Of a stretch of 64,000 nt of DNA, positions 43,442 through 53,328 are shown piece after piece. The translations under genes and the position numbers were made by a program. Below the pieces are notes generated by a model. That model was not told the DNA's origin. It saw only the letters and a list, made by a program, of their open reading frames with translations, and did not search any database. Location: positions 515,182 through 579,181 of the forward strand of contig NZ_JAQRMY010000004.1 in the NCBI RefSeq assembly GCF_028613635.1. Reading direction: 5' to 3'. Every line of letters starts with the position of its first letter. The first letter of the stretch is position 1. This stretch comes from Devosia sp. ZB163. Lineage in GTDB: Bacteria > Pseudomonadota > Alphaproteobacteria > Rhizobiales > Devosiaceae.

Positions 43442-44607
43442 GCGTTTCGATCGCTGGGACCGTAGCCCCCGGCTACGAGCCGATCCGCACCGTGTTCGAG
43501 GCTGCGTTCGACGGCGTGCCGAGCATGGGCGCGGCGCTCGCCATCCTGGTGGAGGGCGAGCTGGTGGCGAACCTCTGGGGCGGCATCGCCGACGAACGCG
43601 ACGGGCGGGGCTGGGAACACGACACCGCCTCGGTGATCTTCTCGTGCACCAAGGGCCTGATGTCGCTGCTGGTGGCGCGGCTGGTGGAGCAGGGGCGTCT
43701 CGACTACGGCGCTCCAGTTGCTCGCTACTGGCCGGAATTCGCTGCCGCGGGCAAGGGCGCCGTGACGGTGTCGGAGGCGCTGGGCCATCGCGCCGGGCTC
43801 TCGGCGCCACGCGAGGATTTCGAGCTCGCCGACATCCTCGATTGGGACGCGGCGACCTCGAAGCTCGCGGCGCAGGCCCCCTTGTGGCCGCCCGGCGAGG
43901 GCTACGCCTACCACGCACTGACCCATGGCTGGCTGGCCGGCGAGCTGGTCCGGCGGGTGACCGGGCAATCGCCCGGAGCCTATCTCCGCGAGACCATTGC
44001 ACCGCTCGGGGCCGAAGCATGGATCGGCCTGCCGCCGTCACGCGGCAATGTCGCGCACCTGCAGGTGGCGCCCGAACTCGCTGACCTGTGGGTGGCGGAT
44101 GCCGCGAAGGCTGCAGCCGGCGAGATCAACTGGCCCTACCGCGCCATGACGCTGGGGCGGGCGCTGCCGGCGGCCCTCGTCACCAGTGACGGAGGCTTCA
44201 ACGATCGGCGCGTCCAGCAGGCTGAGATCCCCGGTGCCGGCGGCATCGCCACCGCGGAAGCCCTGGCCACGATCTGGTCGGCGGCGGTCACCGAGACGCG
44301 CGGCGTCAGGCTGGCCTCGGCGGATGTGTTGCAGCGGGCGACGGCAACCGTGAGCGAGGGCGCGCCGGTGTTTCCGGCCGAGCCGCCCTATGCGCGCTGG
44401 GGCAGGGGCTTCCAGCTCGATTCGGAGGCCAGGCGTTTTCTCACCGTGGAGAGCTTCGGCCATGACGGCGCGGGCGGGCAGGTGGCGTTCGCCGATCCGC
44501 GGCATCGCGTCGGATTTGCCTTCATTACCAACTGGATGCGGGGTCCCGGCGACAACCGCGGCACCGCGCTGGTCGATACGCTGCGCCAGCTGCTCGGAGC
44601 CTCTTGA
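43438..44607 (+). CDS. Serine hydrolase, beta-lactamase/class C family
   Basis: The 389-residue protein has the catalytic SxxK motif as FSCTKG at residues 61-66, a Tyr in GYAYHALTHG as the second motif, and FGHDGAGG as the third. It lacks a signal peptide. Most such proteins are esterases or peptidases rather than lactamases. Its place between a glycosidase and a sugar transporter, with ATGA coupling, suggests removal of an acyl group from the imported sugar (inferred). Confidence 0.85.
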   Translation: MSVSIAGTVAPGYEPIRTVFEAAFDGVPSMGAALAILVEGELVANLWGGIADERDGRGWEHDTASVIFSCTKGLMSLLVARLVEQGRLDYGAPVARYWPEFAAAGKGAVTVSEALGHRAGLSAPREDFELADILDWDAATSKLAAQAPLWPPGEGYAYHALTHGWLAGELVRRVTGQSPGAYLRETIAPLGAEAWIGLPPSRGNVAHLQVAPELADLWVADAAKAAAGEINWPYRAMTLGRALPAALVTSDGGFNDRRVQQAEIPGAGGIATAEALATIWSAAVTETRGVRLASADVLQRATATVSEGAPVFPAEPPYARWGRGFQLDSEARRFLTVESFGHDGAGGQVAFADPRHRVGFAFITNWMRGPGDNRGTALVDTLRQLLGAS

Positions 44608-44626
44608 CGAGGATCGTGGGTCTGGT

Positions 44627-44642
44627 GCTAAATCCATTTAGC
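44627..44642. promoter_or_regulatory. LacI operator 2
   Basis: This GCTAAATCCATTTAGC is identical to operator 1, and lies 46 bases before the binding-protein start and just after the hydrolase stop. It may control a second promoter for the transporter or serve as an auxiliary looping site. Confidence 0.85.
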
Positions 44643-44687
44643 AAAAGCAAACGGAATGCTGAACGCATCACTGGAGGAGGAATGAAC

Positions 44688-45986
44688 ATGAAGCTTAGAC
44701 ATCTGAACGCCGCTGGCCTCGCGGTGCTGACCGCTGCCGCGCTCACCGGAACGGCTATGGCCGCTCCCACCTGCGGCGCCGATCCGGTGGTGATGAACGC
44801 CTATTTCGAGACCGGCTTCCCGCTGCCCAGCAAGCTGGCTGAGGAGTTCACCAGGCAGTTCCCGAACGTGACCTTCGACATCAAGGAAGATCAGTTCGCC
44901 AACATGATGGAGAACTCGCCGCGCATCCTCTCCGAGGACAATGCGCCCGACCTGATCCGCCTGCCGTCGATGAGCGACCTGGTCGCCAACGAGTTGCTTG
45001 CCAATCTCGACGGCTACTTCACCGATTTCGGCTGGGACAAGTTCCCGCCGAGCCAGCTGATCCAGTTGCGCGTCGAAGAGGGCGGCCGCCCGCGCGGCGC
45101 CGGTTCGCTGTGGGCGATGGGTCTCAACTATTCGATGACCGGCGTCTTCTACAACAAGGAGCTGGCCGCCAAGATCGGCATGACCGAGGCGCCCAAGACG
45201 CTGGCCGAGCTCGACGCGCTGATGCAGAAGGCGAAGGACGCGGGTATCGTCCCGATCATGCAGTTCAACAAGGGGACCGGCGGCCTCGCCTTCCCGTTGC
45301 AGGACCTGATGGGCTCCTATGGCCCGCCCGAGCCCATCAATGACTGGATCTTCCAGAAGGACGGCGCAACCATCAACACCGAGGCCAACGTCAAGGCCGC
45401 CGAGCATCTCGAGAACTGGGTGAAGTCCGGCTACTTCGCCGCCGACACCAACGCCATCGAGTACTTCCAGATGATGAGCCGGTTCACGGGCGGCGAAGGG
45501 CTGTTCATGTTCAACGGCGACTGGGAGTCGGGCAATCTCGACAAGAACTTCGCAGGCAAGTTCGGCTTCTTCCTGATGCCGCCGGTCGAGGCCGGTGGCC
45601 GCCACGCCGCGATGTCGGCGCCGCTCACTTTCGGTATCGGCGCCAAGGCAGCGAACAAGGATTGTGCCGCGTTCTTCCTCGACTGGGTCGCCACCAACGA
45701 ACAGGCCCGCAAGATCAACGTCGAAGTCGGCGGCTCCAACCCGGGCGGTCCGGCTGACCTGCCGATCCCTGCCGTCACACCGGGCTCGGTGACCGAGGCG
45801 ACACTCGCCGCCGGCAACGTCGTTGCCACCGAAAACGGCGCGATGGACTTCATCGCCAACGCCACCGGTGCGATCTTTGCGGCAGGCTGGACGCCCGAGC
45901 TGCAGAAGCTGGTCGGCGGCGTGCAGACCGGCAAGGGTCTGATCGAGGCCGTGCAGGCCGAGTACGAAAAAGAGCTGTCGCGCTGA
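44688..45986 (+). CDS. ABC transporter solute-binding protein, carbohydrate CUT1 family
   Basis: The 432-residue protein has a signal peptide (MKLRHLNAAGLAVLTAAALTGTAMA) and the MalE/UgpB pattern LAEEFTRQFPNVTFDIKEDQ ... MTGVFYNKELAAKIGMTEAPKTLAELDALM and GEGLFMFNGDWE. GGAGGAGG lies seven bases before this ATG; an ATG six bases upstream is too close. It is the first of three transporter genes in this operon and directly follows operator 2. Confidence 0.92.
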   Translation: MKLRHLNAAGLAVLTAAALTGTAMAAPTCGADPVVMNAYFETGFPLPSKLAEEFTRQFPNVTFDIKEDQFANMMENSPRILSEDNAPDLIRLPSMSDLVANELLANLDGYFTDFGWDKFPPSQLIQLRVEEGGRPRGAGSLWAMGLNYSMTGVFYNKELAAKIGMTEAPKTLAELDALMQKAKDAGIVPIMQFNKGTGGLAFPLQDLMGSYGPPEPINDWIFQKDGATINTEANVKAAEHLENWVKSGYFAADTNAIEYFQMMSRFTGGEGLFMFNGDWESGNLDKNFAGKFGFFLMPPVEAGGRHAAMSAPLTFGIGAKAANKDCAAFFLDWVATNEQARKINVEVGGSNPGGPADLPIPAVTPGSVTEATLAAGNVVATENGAMDFIANATGAIFAAGWTPELQKLVGGVQTGKGLIEAVQAEYEKELSR

Positions 45987-45988
45987 CC

Positions 45989-46933
45989 TTGACCAACAGA
46001 GCCAACCAGATCGCCGGGGCAGCGCAGGCTGCCCCGGCCAAGTCGCGGCGGCGCGGCCGCGGCTTCGACCGGCAGGCGGCTATTGTCGCGCTGCTGTTCG
46101 CGGCGCCTGCCTTCATCATGTACGCGGCGTTCGTGCTAGTGCCGCTGGGCATGTCGGTGTTCTACTCGCTGCAGCGCTGGGACGGCATCGGCAAGATGCG
46201 GTTCGTCGGGCTCAACAACTACCTGATCGTCCTCACCGACTCCGATCTGCTGCAGGTGATCGGCAACGCCTTCCTGCTGGCGGCATGGTTCACCCTGATC
46301 CCCGTGGTGCTGGGGCTGGCGGTCGCGGCGGCGATCCGCGAGCATCTGGGCGGGCCGTTCGGCACCGTGACACGCACCATCCTGTTCCTGCCGCAGGTGA
46401 TCCCGCTGGTCGCAGCCGGTATCGCCTGGAGCTGGATGTTCGCCAATTCCGGTGTGGTGAACCAGACTCTGCGCGGCATCGGGCTCGAGGCCCTGGCTCG
46501 CGGCTGGCTTGGCGATTTCACCTTCGCGCTGCCCGCGGTCGGCATTATCGGCGCCTGGGTGCTGCTCGGCCTCTGCACCATGCTGCTGGTCACAGGCATC
46601 ACCAAGATCGATCCCAGCCTCTATGAGGCGGCGCGGCTCGACGGCGCCGGCGCGTGGGACGAGTTCCTCTACATCACTCTGCCGGGGCTGCGGCAGGAGC
46701 TCGGCGTCTGCGTCACCGTCACGGTGATCGCCGCGCTCGCCAGCTTCGATATCGTCTACATCGCCACCGGCGGCGGACCCGGCATCCAGACCACCGTGCC
46801 GGGGCTCGAGATCTACCGGCTCGCCTTCGCGCACCGGCAGGTTGGTCTTGCCTCGGCGCTGGCCATTTTCCTGATGGTGCTGGTGCTGGTCTGCGTGCTG
46901 CCGATCCAGTGGCTGACGAGGGTGCGTCGATGA
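45989..46933 (+). CDS. ABC transporter permease, MalF/UgpA-like
   Basis: The 314-residue protein has six membrane segments, a basic N-terminal tail (KSRRRGRGFDRQ) and the EAA loop KIDPSLYEAARLDGAGAWDEFLYITLPGLRQ. The only start before the first membrane segment is a TTG two bases after the binding-protein stop. Coupling to the MalG-type gene is by ATGA. Confidence 0.88.
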   Translation: MTNRANQIAGAAQAAPAKSRRRGRGFDRQAAIVALLFAAPAFIMYAAFVLVPLGMSVFYSLQRWDGIGKMRFVGLNNYLIVLTDSDLLQVIGNAFLLAAWFTLIPVVLGLAVAAAIREHLGGPFGTVTRTILFLPQVIPLVAAGIAWSWMFANSGVVNQTLRGIGLEALARGWLGDFTFALPAVGIIGAWVLLGLCTMLLVTGITKIDPSLYEAARLDGAGAWDEFLYITLPGLRQELGVCVTVTVIAALASFDIVYIATGGGPGIQTTVPGLEIYRLAFAHRQVGLASALAIFLMVLVLVCVLPIQWLTRVRR

Positions 46934-47754
46934 AGGGCCTTACTCTCGACGCGGCGCTGGCACGTCTGCTCATCGTGGTGCTCATGGCGCTGACGTTGCT
47001 GCCGTTTCTCAGCATGTTCAGCGCGGCGCTGGCGCCCTCGGGCAGCTATCCGCCGGGGCTCGCCTGGCCGGCCGATCCGCAATGGGCAAACTTCGCCAAG
47101 GCGTTCGAAGTCGCCAAGATGGATGAGCTGCTGCTCTCCAGCCTGCTGATCGTTGTCGGCACCGTACCGCTCAGCGTGCTGTTCGCGACCATGGCGGGCT
47201 ATGGCCTCGCCAAGTTCGACAAGGGCCGCGGGCGCTGGTTCTATCTGGTGTTCGTCCTGGGCCTGACCCTGCCATTCGAGGCGGTGATCACGCCGCTCTA
47301 CTACGAGATCAAGGCGCTCGGCCTGCTCAACACCCGCTTCGCGATCATCCTGCCACTGATCGGCCTCTACATGCCGTTCGGCGTGTACTGGATGCGCACG
47401 CATTTCGTGAACACGCCCAAGGAGCTGTCCGAGGCAGCGCAGATCGACGGCGCCAGCGAGTGGAAGCAGTTCTGGCTTGTGCACGTGCCGCTGGCCCGGC
47501 CGGCGATCATGTCGCTCGCCATCCTGCAGTTCCTCTGGACCTGGAACCAGTTCCTGCTGCCCGTAGTGCTGGTGCAGGATCCGCTGCAACGTACGATGGC
47601 CGGTGCGCTCGGTGCTTTCCAGGGGCAATGGGGCACCGATATCCCGCTGCTCTGCGCCGGCGCACTGCTGATCCTTGCGCCGACGATCGCGATCTTCCTG
47701 ATCTTCCAGCGGCAGTTCGTGGCGGCGCTGTTGCAGGGCGCAGTGAAGGGCTGA
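46930..47754 (+). CDS. ABC transporter permease, MalG/UgpE-like
   Basis: The 274-residue protein has six membrane segments and the EAA loop NTPKELSEAAQIDGASEWKQFWLVHVPLARPA. It is the second channel subunit with the MalF-like protein. Its stop codon is inside the following palindrome. Confidence 0.92.
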   Translation: MKGLTLDAALARLLIVVLMALTLLPFLSMFSAALAPSGSYPPGLAWPADPQWANFAKAFEVAKMDELLLSSLLIVVGTVPLSVLFATMAGYGLAKFDKGRGRWFYLVFVLGLTLPFEAVITPLYYEIKALGLLNTRFAIILPLIGLYMPFGVYWMRTHFVNTPKELSEAAQIDGASEWKQFWLVHVPLARPAIMSLAILQFLWTWNQFLLPVVLVQDPLQRTMAGALGAFQGQWGTDIPLLCAGALLILAPTIAIFLIFQRQFVAALLQGAVKG

Positions 47755-47771
47755 ACGGCGCGCCGTTCAGC
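47750..47771. terminator. 22-bp perfect palindrome ending a sugar ABC operon
   Basis: GCTGAACGGCG is followed at once by its complement, giving a 22-bp perfect palindrome that includes the permease stop codon. It sits between convergent transcription units. Without a loop its innermost pairs would open; a termination or protein-binding role is inferred. Confidence 0.5.
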
Positions 47772-47807
47772 TCAAGACGGGAATGGCCGCTGGACGGGAC
47801 CCGCCTG

Positions 47808-48896
<1,089 letters not shown>

Positions 48897-48905
48897 TTGA
48901 TCCCC

Positions 48906-49550
48906 CTAACGTGCTGCCCAGAGCGCCCCGCGCTCGAACATGGTTGCCATCTGCGGCACCGCGAACTCGTCCGCCACATGGCCCAGCGATGAATAGAAGA
49001 CGCGGCCCTTGCCGAAGCGGCGCTTCCAGGCAACCGGCATCACCACGCCATCGATCTCGTCGAACAGGTCGCCCTTGAACGTCGTGGTTGCCAGCACCTC
49101 GATGGAGGGGTCCACGTGCATGTAGTACTGCTCGGAGCGGTACGGGAAATCGGTGATCCCCTGCATGATCGGGTCGTCCGGCCGGGTCACCTGGATGGTG
49201 TAGTCGATGATGTTCCCCGGATGCGCCACCCACTGGCCGCCAGTCATGAACTGGTAGTCCGGCTCGTTGCGGAAGCTGTCGCACATGAGCCCGTGAAACC
49301 CGGCCACGCCAGTGCCGGCGCGCACGCTGGCGAGGAGGTTGGTCAGCTCTTCCTTCTCGATTCGCGACATGGTGATGGCGGGCACGATCAGGTCGTACTC
49401 GGCGAGGCGTTCGTCAGCGAATGCCTCGGTGGTGGAATCGACCGTCACTTCGAAGTCGTGCCGCCCCAAGAGGTCGGCAACGATGCCCGCGGATCGTTCC
49501 GGGGTGTGCCCGTCCCATCCGCCCCAAACGATCAAGGCCTTCTTGCCCAT
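48906..49550 (-). CDS. ThuA-like (trehalose utilisation) domain protein
   Basis: The 214-residue protein has the ThuA pattern: ALIVWGGWDGHTPE, GVAGFHGLMCDSF, GGQWVAHPG and FGKGRVFYSSLGH. ThuA-type proteins are class I glutamine-amidotransferase-like and convert disaccharides in rhizobial trehalose/maltitol catabolism. GGAGGG precedes the ATG. It lies nine bases before the ATPase gene in the same direction and 11 bases after the ROK gene, so the three form an operon. Confidence 0.88.
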   Translation of the reverse strand: MGKKALIVWGGWDGHTPERSAGIVADLLGRHDFEVTVDSTTEAFADERLAEYDLIVPAITMSRIEKEELTNLLASVRAGTGVAGFHGLMCDSFRNEPDYQFMTGGQWVAHPGNIIDYTIQVTRPDDPIMQGITDFPYRSEQYYMHVDPSIEVLATTTFKGDLFDEIDGVVMPVAWKRRFGKGRVFYSSLGHVADEFAVPQMATMFERGALWAAR

Positions 49551-49561
49551 AGAACCCTCCC

Positions 49562-50797
49562 TTATGCGGCCGTCCAAGGCGCGCTGTAGATGTCGCGCAG
49601 CATGAGGGCGGCCGCGCCGCGGGCCCACATCTGGTCGTCGAGTGTGTGAAAGATCAGCTTGGTCGCCGCCCAGTGGGCGGGAAAGCTGTTAGCCATGAGG
49701 CTTTCGCGCAGTGCCGGCTCGAGCAGTTGCCCGTAGCGTGGCGTATCCACCGCGACGATGATCTTTTCGGGATTGATGAGGTTGACCACATGGCTCAGCC
49801 CCAGGCCGAGCTTCTCGGCGTGTACGGCAACGGTCCGCGCGGCTGCCCGATCGCCGGCGTCCGCCTTCTCTGCCAAGGCGGTCAGCATTGCGGCCGCGTT
49901 GCGTGCCGGTTCTCCACTTCCGGCGCCCGCCACAGCCGCTTCCAGCTCGGGGACGGTCAGGTAGGTGTTCAGGCAGTCCATCTGCCCGCAGATACAGGGG
50001 CGACCCTCGTTGCCAACCTTGGTATGGCCGAAGGCGGGGCCGAGCCCACTTGCCCCCCGATGGATCTCCTCCTCGATCCACAGACCCAGGCCCGCAGTGC
50101 GGTCGAGCGTCACGACGGCAAAGCTCCGGTCCTTCTGCGCGTAGCCGAACCAGCTCTCAGCCAGCGCGACCAGGTGCGCGGACTTATCGATCTTGACCGG
50201 CATCCCCATGCGGGCTTCGAGCATCTGGGCGAGCGGCACCTCGCGCTCGCCGAAAACCGGGCCGGCGTGACTACGGCCGGAACGTGGATCGACGATGCCG
50301 TGCACGCCGATGCCGACACCCTTGATCCGGCCGACATCGACGCCGCTCCTCGCGATACAGTCGCGCAGCGCATCCTCGATGAGGTCCACGATGACCTCCG
50401 CCGGCTGACGGGCAAGGCGGATCGGCAGTTGCAGCACGGCAACCGTTTCGCCCCGAAAGTCGGCGATGGTTGCAGTCATCTGCGTTTCGGAGATCTTGAT
50501 GCCCGCGACATAGGCTGCATCGGCAACCAGGCCAAGCAGCACCCTGGGTCGGCCGCGCTGGCTATCATTGGTGGGGGCGGTGTGAATGGCCTCGATCAGG
50601 CCTTCCTCGATGAGCGCCGCGGTGATGGCCGATACCGTCGTGCCGCTCAGCAGCGTCTGTTCCGAGATTTCGACGCGTGAAATTCGCCCGTAGCAGCGGA
50701 TGGTTTCAAGCACGTGGTACTTGTTGATCTCCCGCATAAGCAGCGGATCGGCGATTTTGACGGCCACGGTTTGTCTCCGGCGCGAGGCGTGAGACAT
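49562..50797 (-). CDS. ROK family transcriptional regulator (XylR/NagC-type)
   Basis: The 411-residue protein has an N-terminal helix-turn-helix (LLMREINKYHVLETIRCYGRISRVEISEQTLLSGTTVSAITAALIEEGLI) and a ROK domain with HIS-CYS pattern GHTKVGNEGRPCICGQMDCLNTY. The kinase NDAN motif reads KSAH and the AGEIGH motif reads GPAFGH, so sugar kinase activity is unlikely. The chosen ATG gives a short N-terminal arm; an ATG 36 bases upstream is possible. It is divergent from the second sugar ABC operon, its probable target. Confidence 0.88.
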   Translation of the reverse strand: MSHASRRRQTVAVKIADPLLMREINKYHVLETIRCYGRISRVEISEQTLLSGTTVSAITAALIEEGLIEAIHTAPTNDSQRGRPRVLLGLVADAAYVAGIKISETQMTATIADFRGETVAVLQLPIRLARQPAEVIVDLIEDALRDCIARSGVDVGRIKGVGIGVHGIVDPRSGRSHAGPVFGEREVPLAQMLEARMGMPVKIDKSAHLVALAESWFGYAQKDRSFAVVTLDRTAGLGLWIEEEIHRGASGLGPAFGHTKVGNEGRPCICGQMDCLNTYLTVPELEAAVAGAGSGEPARNAAAMLTALAEKADAGDRAAARTVAVHAEKLGLGLSHVVNLINPEKIIVAVDTPRYGQLLEPALRESLMANSFPAHWAATKLIFHTLDDQMWARGAAALMLRDIYSAPWTAA

Positions 50798-50939
50798 TTG
50801 TGCGGCATCCGAAGAAATATCAAGCGTGAACATGTCGCCTAAGCCTGCTCCGGCGGCTGTTCCTGGCGCAGTGCACTGAACATGCTGCAATTTTCCCCGG
50901 ATGACATGACGGCTTGGCTTCCCGCAGCATCAATGAGGT

Positions 50940-50985
50940 ACGTGCCTCTTGTTTATTTAATACGGGATGCGTAAAAAGTAGCAAG
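50940..50985. promoter_or_regulatory. AT-rich divergent promoter of ROK gene and sugar ABC operon
   Basis: The short AT-rich stretch TTGTTTATTTAATAC and the later GTAAAAAG stand out from the GC-rich surroundings. ROK regulators such as XylR and NagC bind AT-rich pseudo-palindromes, so this is the best candidate operator/promoter area; no exact symmetrical site was found. Confidence 0.3.
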
Positions 50986-51068
50986 TGGTGAGCAAAGGAA
51001 TGCTTCCACTGCGGCAGGGGAGGGACCGACGCAACGGTTTCACGGCCGCACGCCAACAGGAGGAAACC

Positions 51069-52325
51069 ATGAAGCACATTGCGCTCGCCGCAATGCTCGG
51101 CCTGGCCGCGGTGCTGCCGGTGCAGGCCCAGACCGTCGTGAAACACTTGCACATCACGAGCATCCCGGCCGAGGTGGAACTGATGAACCAGATTGCTGCC
51201 GACTTCATGGCGGCAAACCCGGACATCAAGGTCGAGCTGCCGTTCCTCGAGAACGAGGCTTTCAAGGCCAAGCTGACCACACTGCTGCAGTCTGCCGATG
51301 CGCCCGACGTGTTCCATTCCTGGGGCGGCGGCGTGTTCTACGAGCAGGCCAAGGCCGGGTTCCTGCGTCCCGTCGAGGATGTGCTGTCGCAGGAAGCCAA
51401 GGACAACCAGGGCCAGGCGGGCGTGTCTGCGTTCACGGCGCCCGACGGCCATATCTATGGCGTCGCGCGCGACGTGAGCGAAGTGGTGCTGTGGTACAAC
51501 AAGGCTCTGTTCGAGCAGGCCGGTGTCGATCCCGCCACCCTTGCGACCTGGGATGGGTTCCTCGCGGCCGTCCAGAAGTTCAAGGATGCCGGCATCACCC
51601 CGCTCGCACTGGGCGGCAAGGACAAGTGGCCGGCGCACTTCTGGTGGTCCAAGCTCGTTGTCCGGCTGGCCGGCCAGGACGGCTTCAACGCGGCTGCTCG
51701 CGGTGAAGGCGACGGCTTCGCCGGCGAGGACTTCGTCAAGGCCGGCGACTACTTCCTGCAGCTCGCACAGCTCGAGCCCTGGCAGGAAGGGTTCCTCGCC
51801 GCCGGCTACGGCGATGCGTCGGGCTATTTCGGTGATGGCAAGGCCGCCATGCACCTGATGGGCGATTGGGACTACGGCGCCATGAAGGACAATTCGGCCA
51901 ACAAGCAGGGCATCCCGGATGACCAGCTCGGCATCCTGCCGTTCCCGACCATCGAGGGCGGCAAGGGCGATCCGACCGACACGCTGGGCGGCCTCGGGGG
52001 TATCCTGTTCTCCAAGAACGCTTCGGATGCCGCGGTGAAGTGGGTCGAGTTCTTCAACTCCGCCGCACAGCAGAAGAAGTACGCCGACGGCGCCTACTAC
52101 ATTCCGATCGCCAAGGGCGCCGCCGACGGGATGACCAATCCGTTCAAGGTGCAGATCGCCCGCAACATCGGTGGCGCGCACTGGCACGCCCTGTTCTTCG
52201 ATCAGGCGCTGGGGCCGAACGTAGGCGGCGTCGTCAATGACGTCTCCGCCGAGCTGGCCGCCAACTCGATTGCCGCCGACGAAGCGGCCGAGCTGATCAA
52301 GGAAGCGGTCGACGAGTCCCTCTGA
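51069..52325 (+). CDS. ABC transporter solute-binding protein, carbohydrate CUT1 family
   Basis: The 418-residue protein has a signal peptide (MKHIALAAMLGLAAVLPVQA) and the sugar-binding pattern NPDIKVELPFLENEAFKAKLTTLL ... DVSEVVLWYNKALFEQAGVDPATLATWDGFLAAVQKFKDAGITPLALGG, close to xylobiose/raffinose-type binding proteins. AGGAGG is well spaced before the ATG. It is followed by a strong hairpin and two permease genes. Confidence 0.92.
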   Translation: MKHIALAAMLGLAAVLPVQAQTVVKHLHITSIPAEVELMNQIAADFMAANPDIKVELPFLENEAFKAKLTTLLQSADAPDVFHSWGGGVFYEQAKAGFLRPVEDVLSQEAKDNQGQAGVSAFTAPDGHIYGVARDVSEVVLWYNKALFEQAGVDPATLATWDGFLAAVQKFKDAGITPLALGGKDKWPAHFWWSKLVVRLAGQDGFNAAARGEGDGFAGEDFVKAGDYFLQLAQLEPWQEGFLAAGYGDASGYFGDGKAAMHLMGDWDYGAMKDNSANKQGIPDDQLGILPFPTIEGGKGDPTDTLGGLGGILFSKNASDAAVKWVEFFNSAAQQKKYADGAYYIPIAKGAADGMTNPFKVQIARNIGGAHWHALFFDQALGPNVGGVVNDVSAELAANSIAADEAAELIKEAVDESL

Positions 52326-52332
52326 CAGCACG

Positions 52333-52360
52333 CGACGGGCGGAACGTATTCCGCCCGTCG
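52333..52360 (+). terminator. Intercistronic hairpin after the second sugar-binding gene
   Basis: CGACGGGCGGAA and TTCCGCCCGTCG form a perfect 12-bp stem with the loop CGTA, starting seven bases after the stop. There is no T-run, and permease genes follow 36 bases on, so partial attenuation or message stabilisation is more likely than full termination. Confidence 0.6.
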
Positions 52361-52395
52361 CCCTCTGCAAGTGCTTCCGACCAAGAGAGCCAAGA

Positions 52396-53328
52396 ATGAC
52401 GAGCATCGCAGCCCCGGGCAGTGGAGAAGCGACCGTTGCCGCACGACGGCGCCGCTACATGGAGCGCAAGAGCCTCGTGCCGCTGCTGTTGTTCCTGGTC
52501 CCGTCCCTGGTTCTGTTCAGCATCTTTGTCGTCCTGCCGATGGTCGACGCCGCCATATTCTCGTTCTTCAGCTGGAACGGTTATGGCCCGATCACGGATT
52601 TCGTCGGCCTCGACAACTATGCCGATGTGCTGAAGCACCGCAATTTCGGCACTGCCGTGCGCAACAGCCTGATCGTGGTGGCCGTATCGCTGCTGATCCA
52701 GCTGCCGCTCGCCATGTGGTGCGCCATCGCGCTCGCCGAGCGCTCCATACCCATCAACCTGCTGCGCACCCTGTTCTTCCTGCCCTTCATGCTGGCCGAG
52801 GTGGCGGCCGGGCTGATCTGGAAGTTCGTCTATGACGGCAATTACGGCTTGCTGCCGGTGATCGGCGACAGCCTCGGCGTGCAGATGCCCTTCGTCCTCG
52901 GCGACAAGTTCTGGGTGATTCCGGCCATCATGCTGGTGATCACTTGGAAATATTTCGGCTTCCACATGATGATCTTTATCGCGGGCCTGCAGGCCATCCC
53001 CAGCGAGGTGATCGAAGCGGCCCGGCTCGACGGCGTCAAGCGCTGGCAGATCGTGCGCCACATCAAGATCCCGATGATCCGCTCGGCCATCGTCATCTCG
53101 GTCTTCTTCGCCATTACCGGGGCGTTGCAGCTGTTCGACCTGATCATTCCGCTGTCGAATGGCGGCCCCTCGCACTCCAGCCACACCATCGTGACCTTCC
53201 TCTACCAGTTCGGCATCCTGCGCATGAAGCTGGGGTTCGGCGGAGCGGTCAGCGTGCTGCTGTTCATCGCCTGCGTGATCGTGGCGCTGGCCTATCGCCG
53301 CATCCTGTTCAAGGTGGAGCAGAACTGA
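52396..53328 (+). CDS. ABC transporter permease, MalF/UgpA-like
   Basis: The 310-residue protein has six membrane segments, a basic N-terminal arm (AARRRRYMERK) and the EAA loop AIPSEVIEAARLDGVKRWQIVRHIKIPMIR. Its stop shares a base with the next start (TGATG). Confidence 0.92.
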   Translation: MTSIAAPGSGEATVAARRRRYMERKSLVPLLLFLVPSLVLFSIFVVLPMVDAAIFSFFSWNGYGPITDFVGLDNYADVLKHRNFGTAVRNSLIVVAVSLLIQLPLAMWCAIALAERSIPINLLRTLFFLPFMLAEVAAGLIWKFVYDGNYGLLPVIGDSLGVQMPFVLGDKFWVIPAIMLVITWKYFGFHMMIFIAGLQAIPSEVIEAARLDGVKRWQIVRHIKIPMIRSAIVISVFFAITGALQLFDLIIPLSNGGPSHSSHTIVTFLYQFGILRMKLGFGGAVSVLLFIACVIVALAYRRILFKVEQN

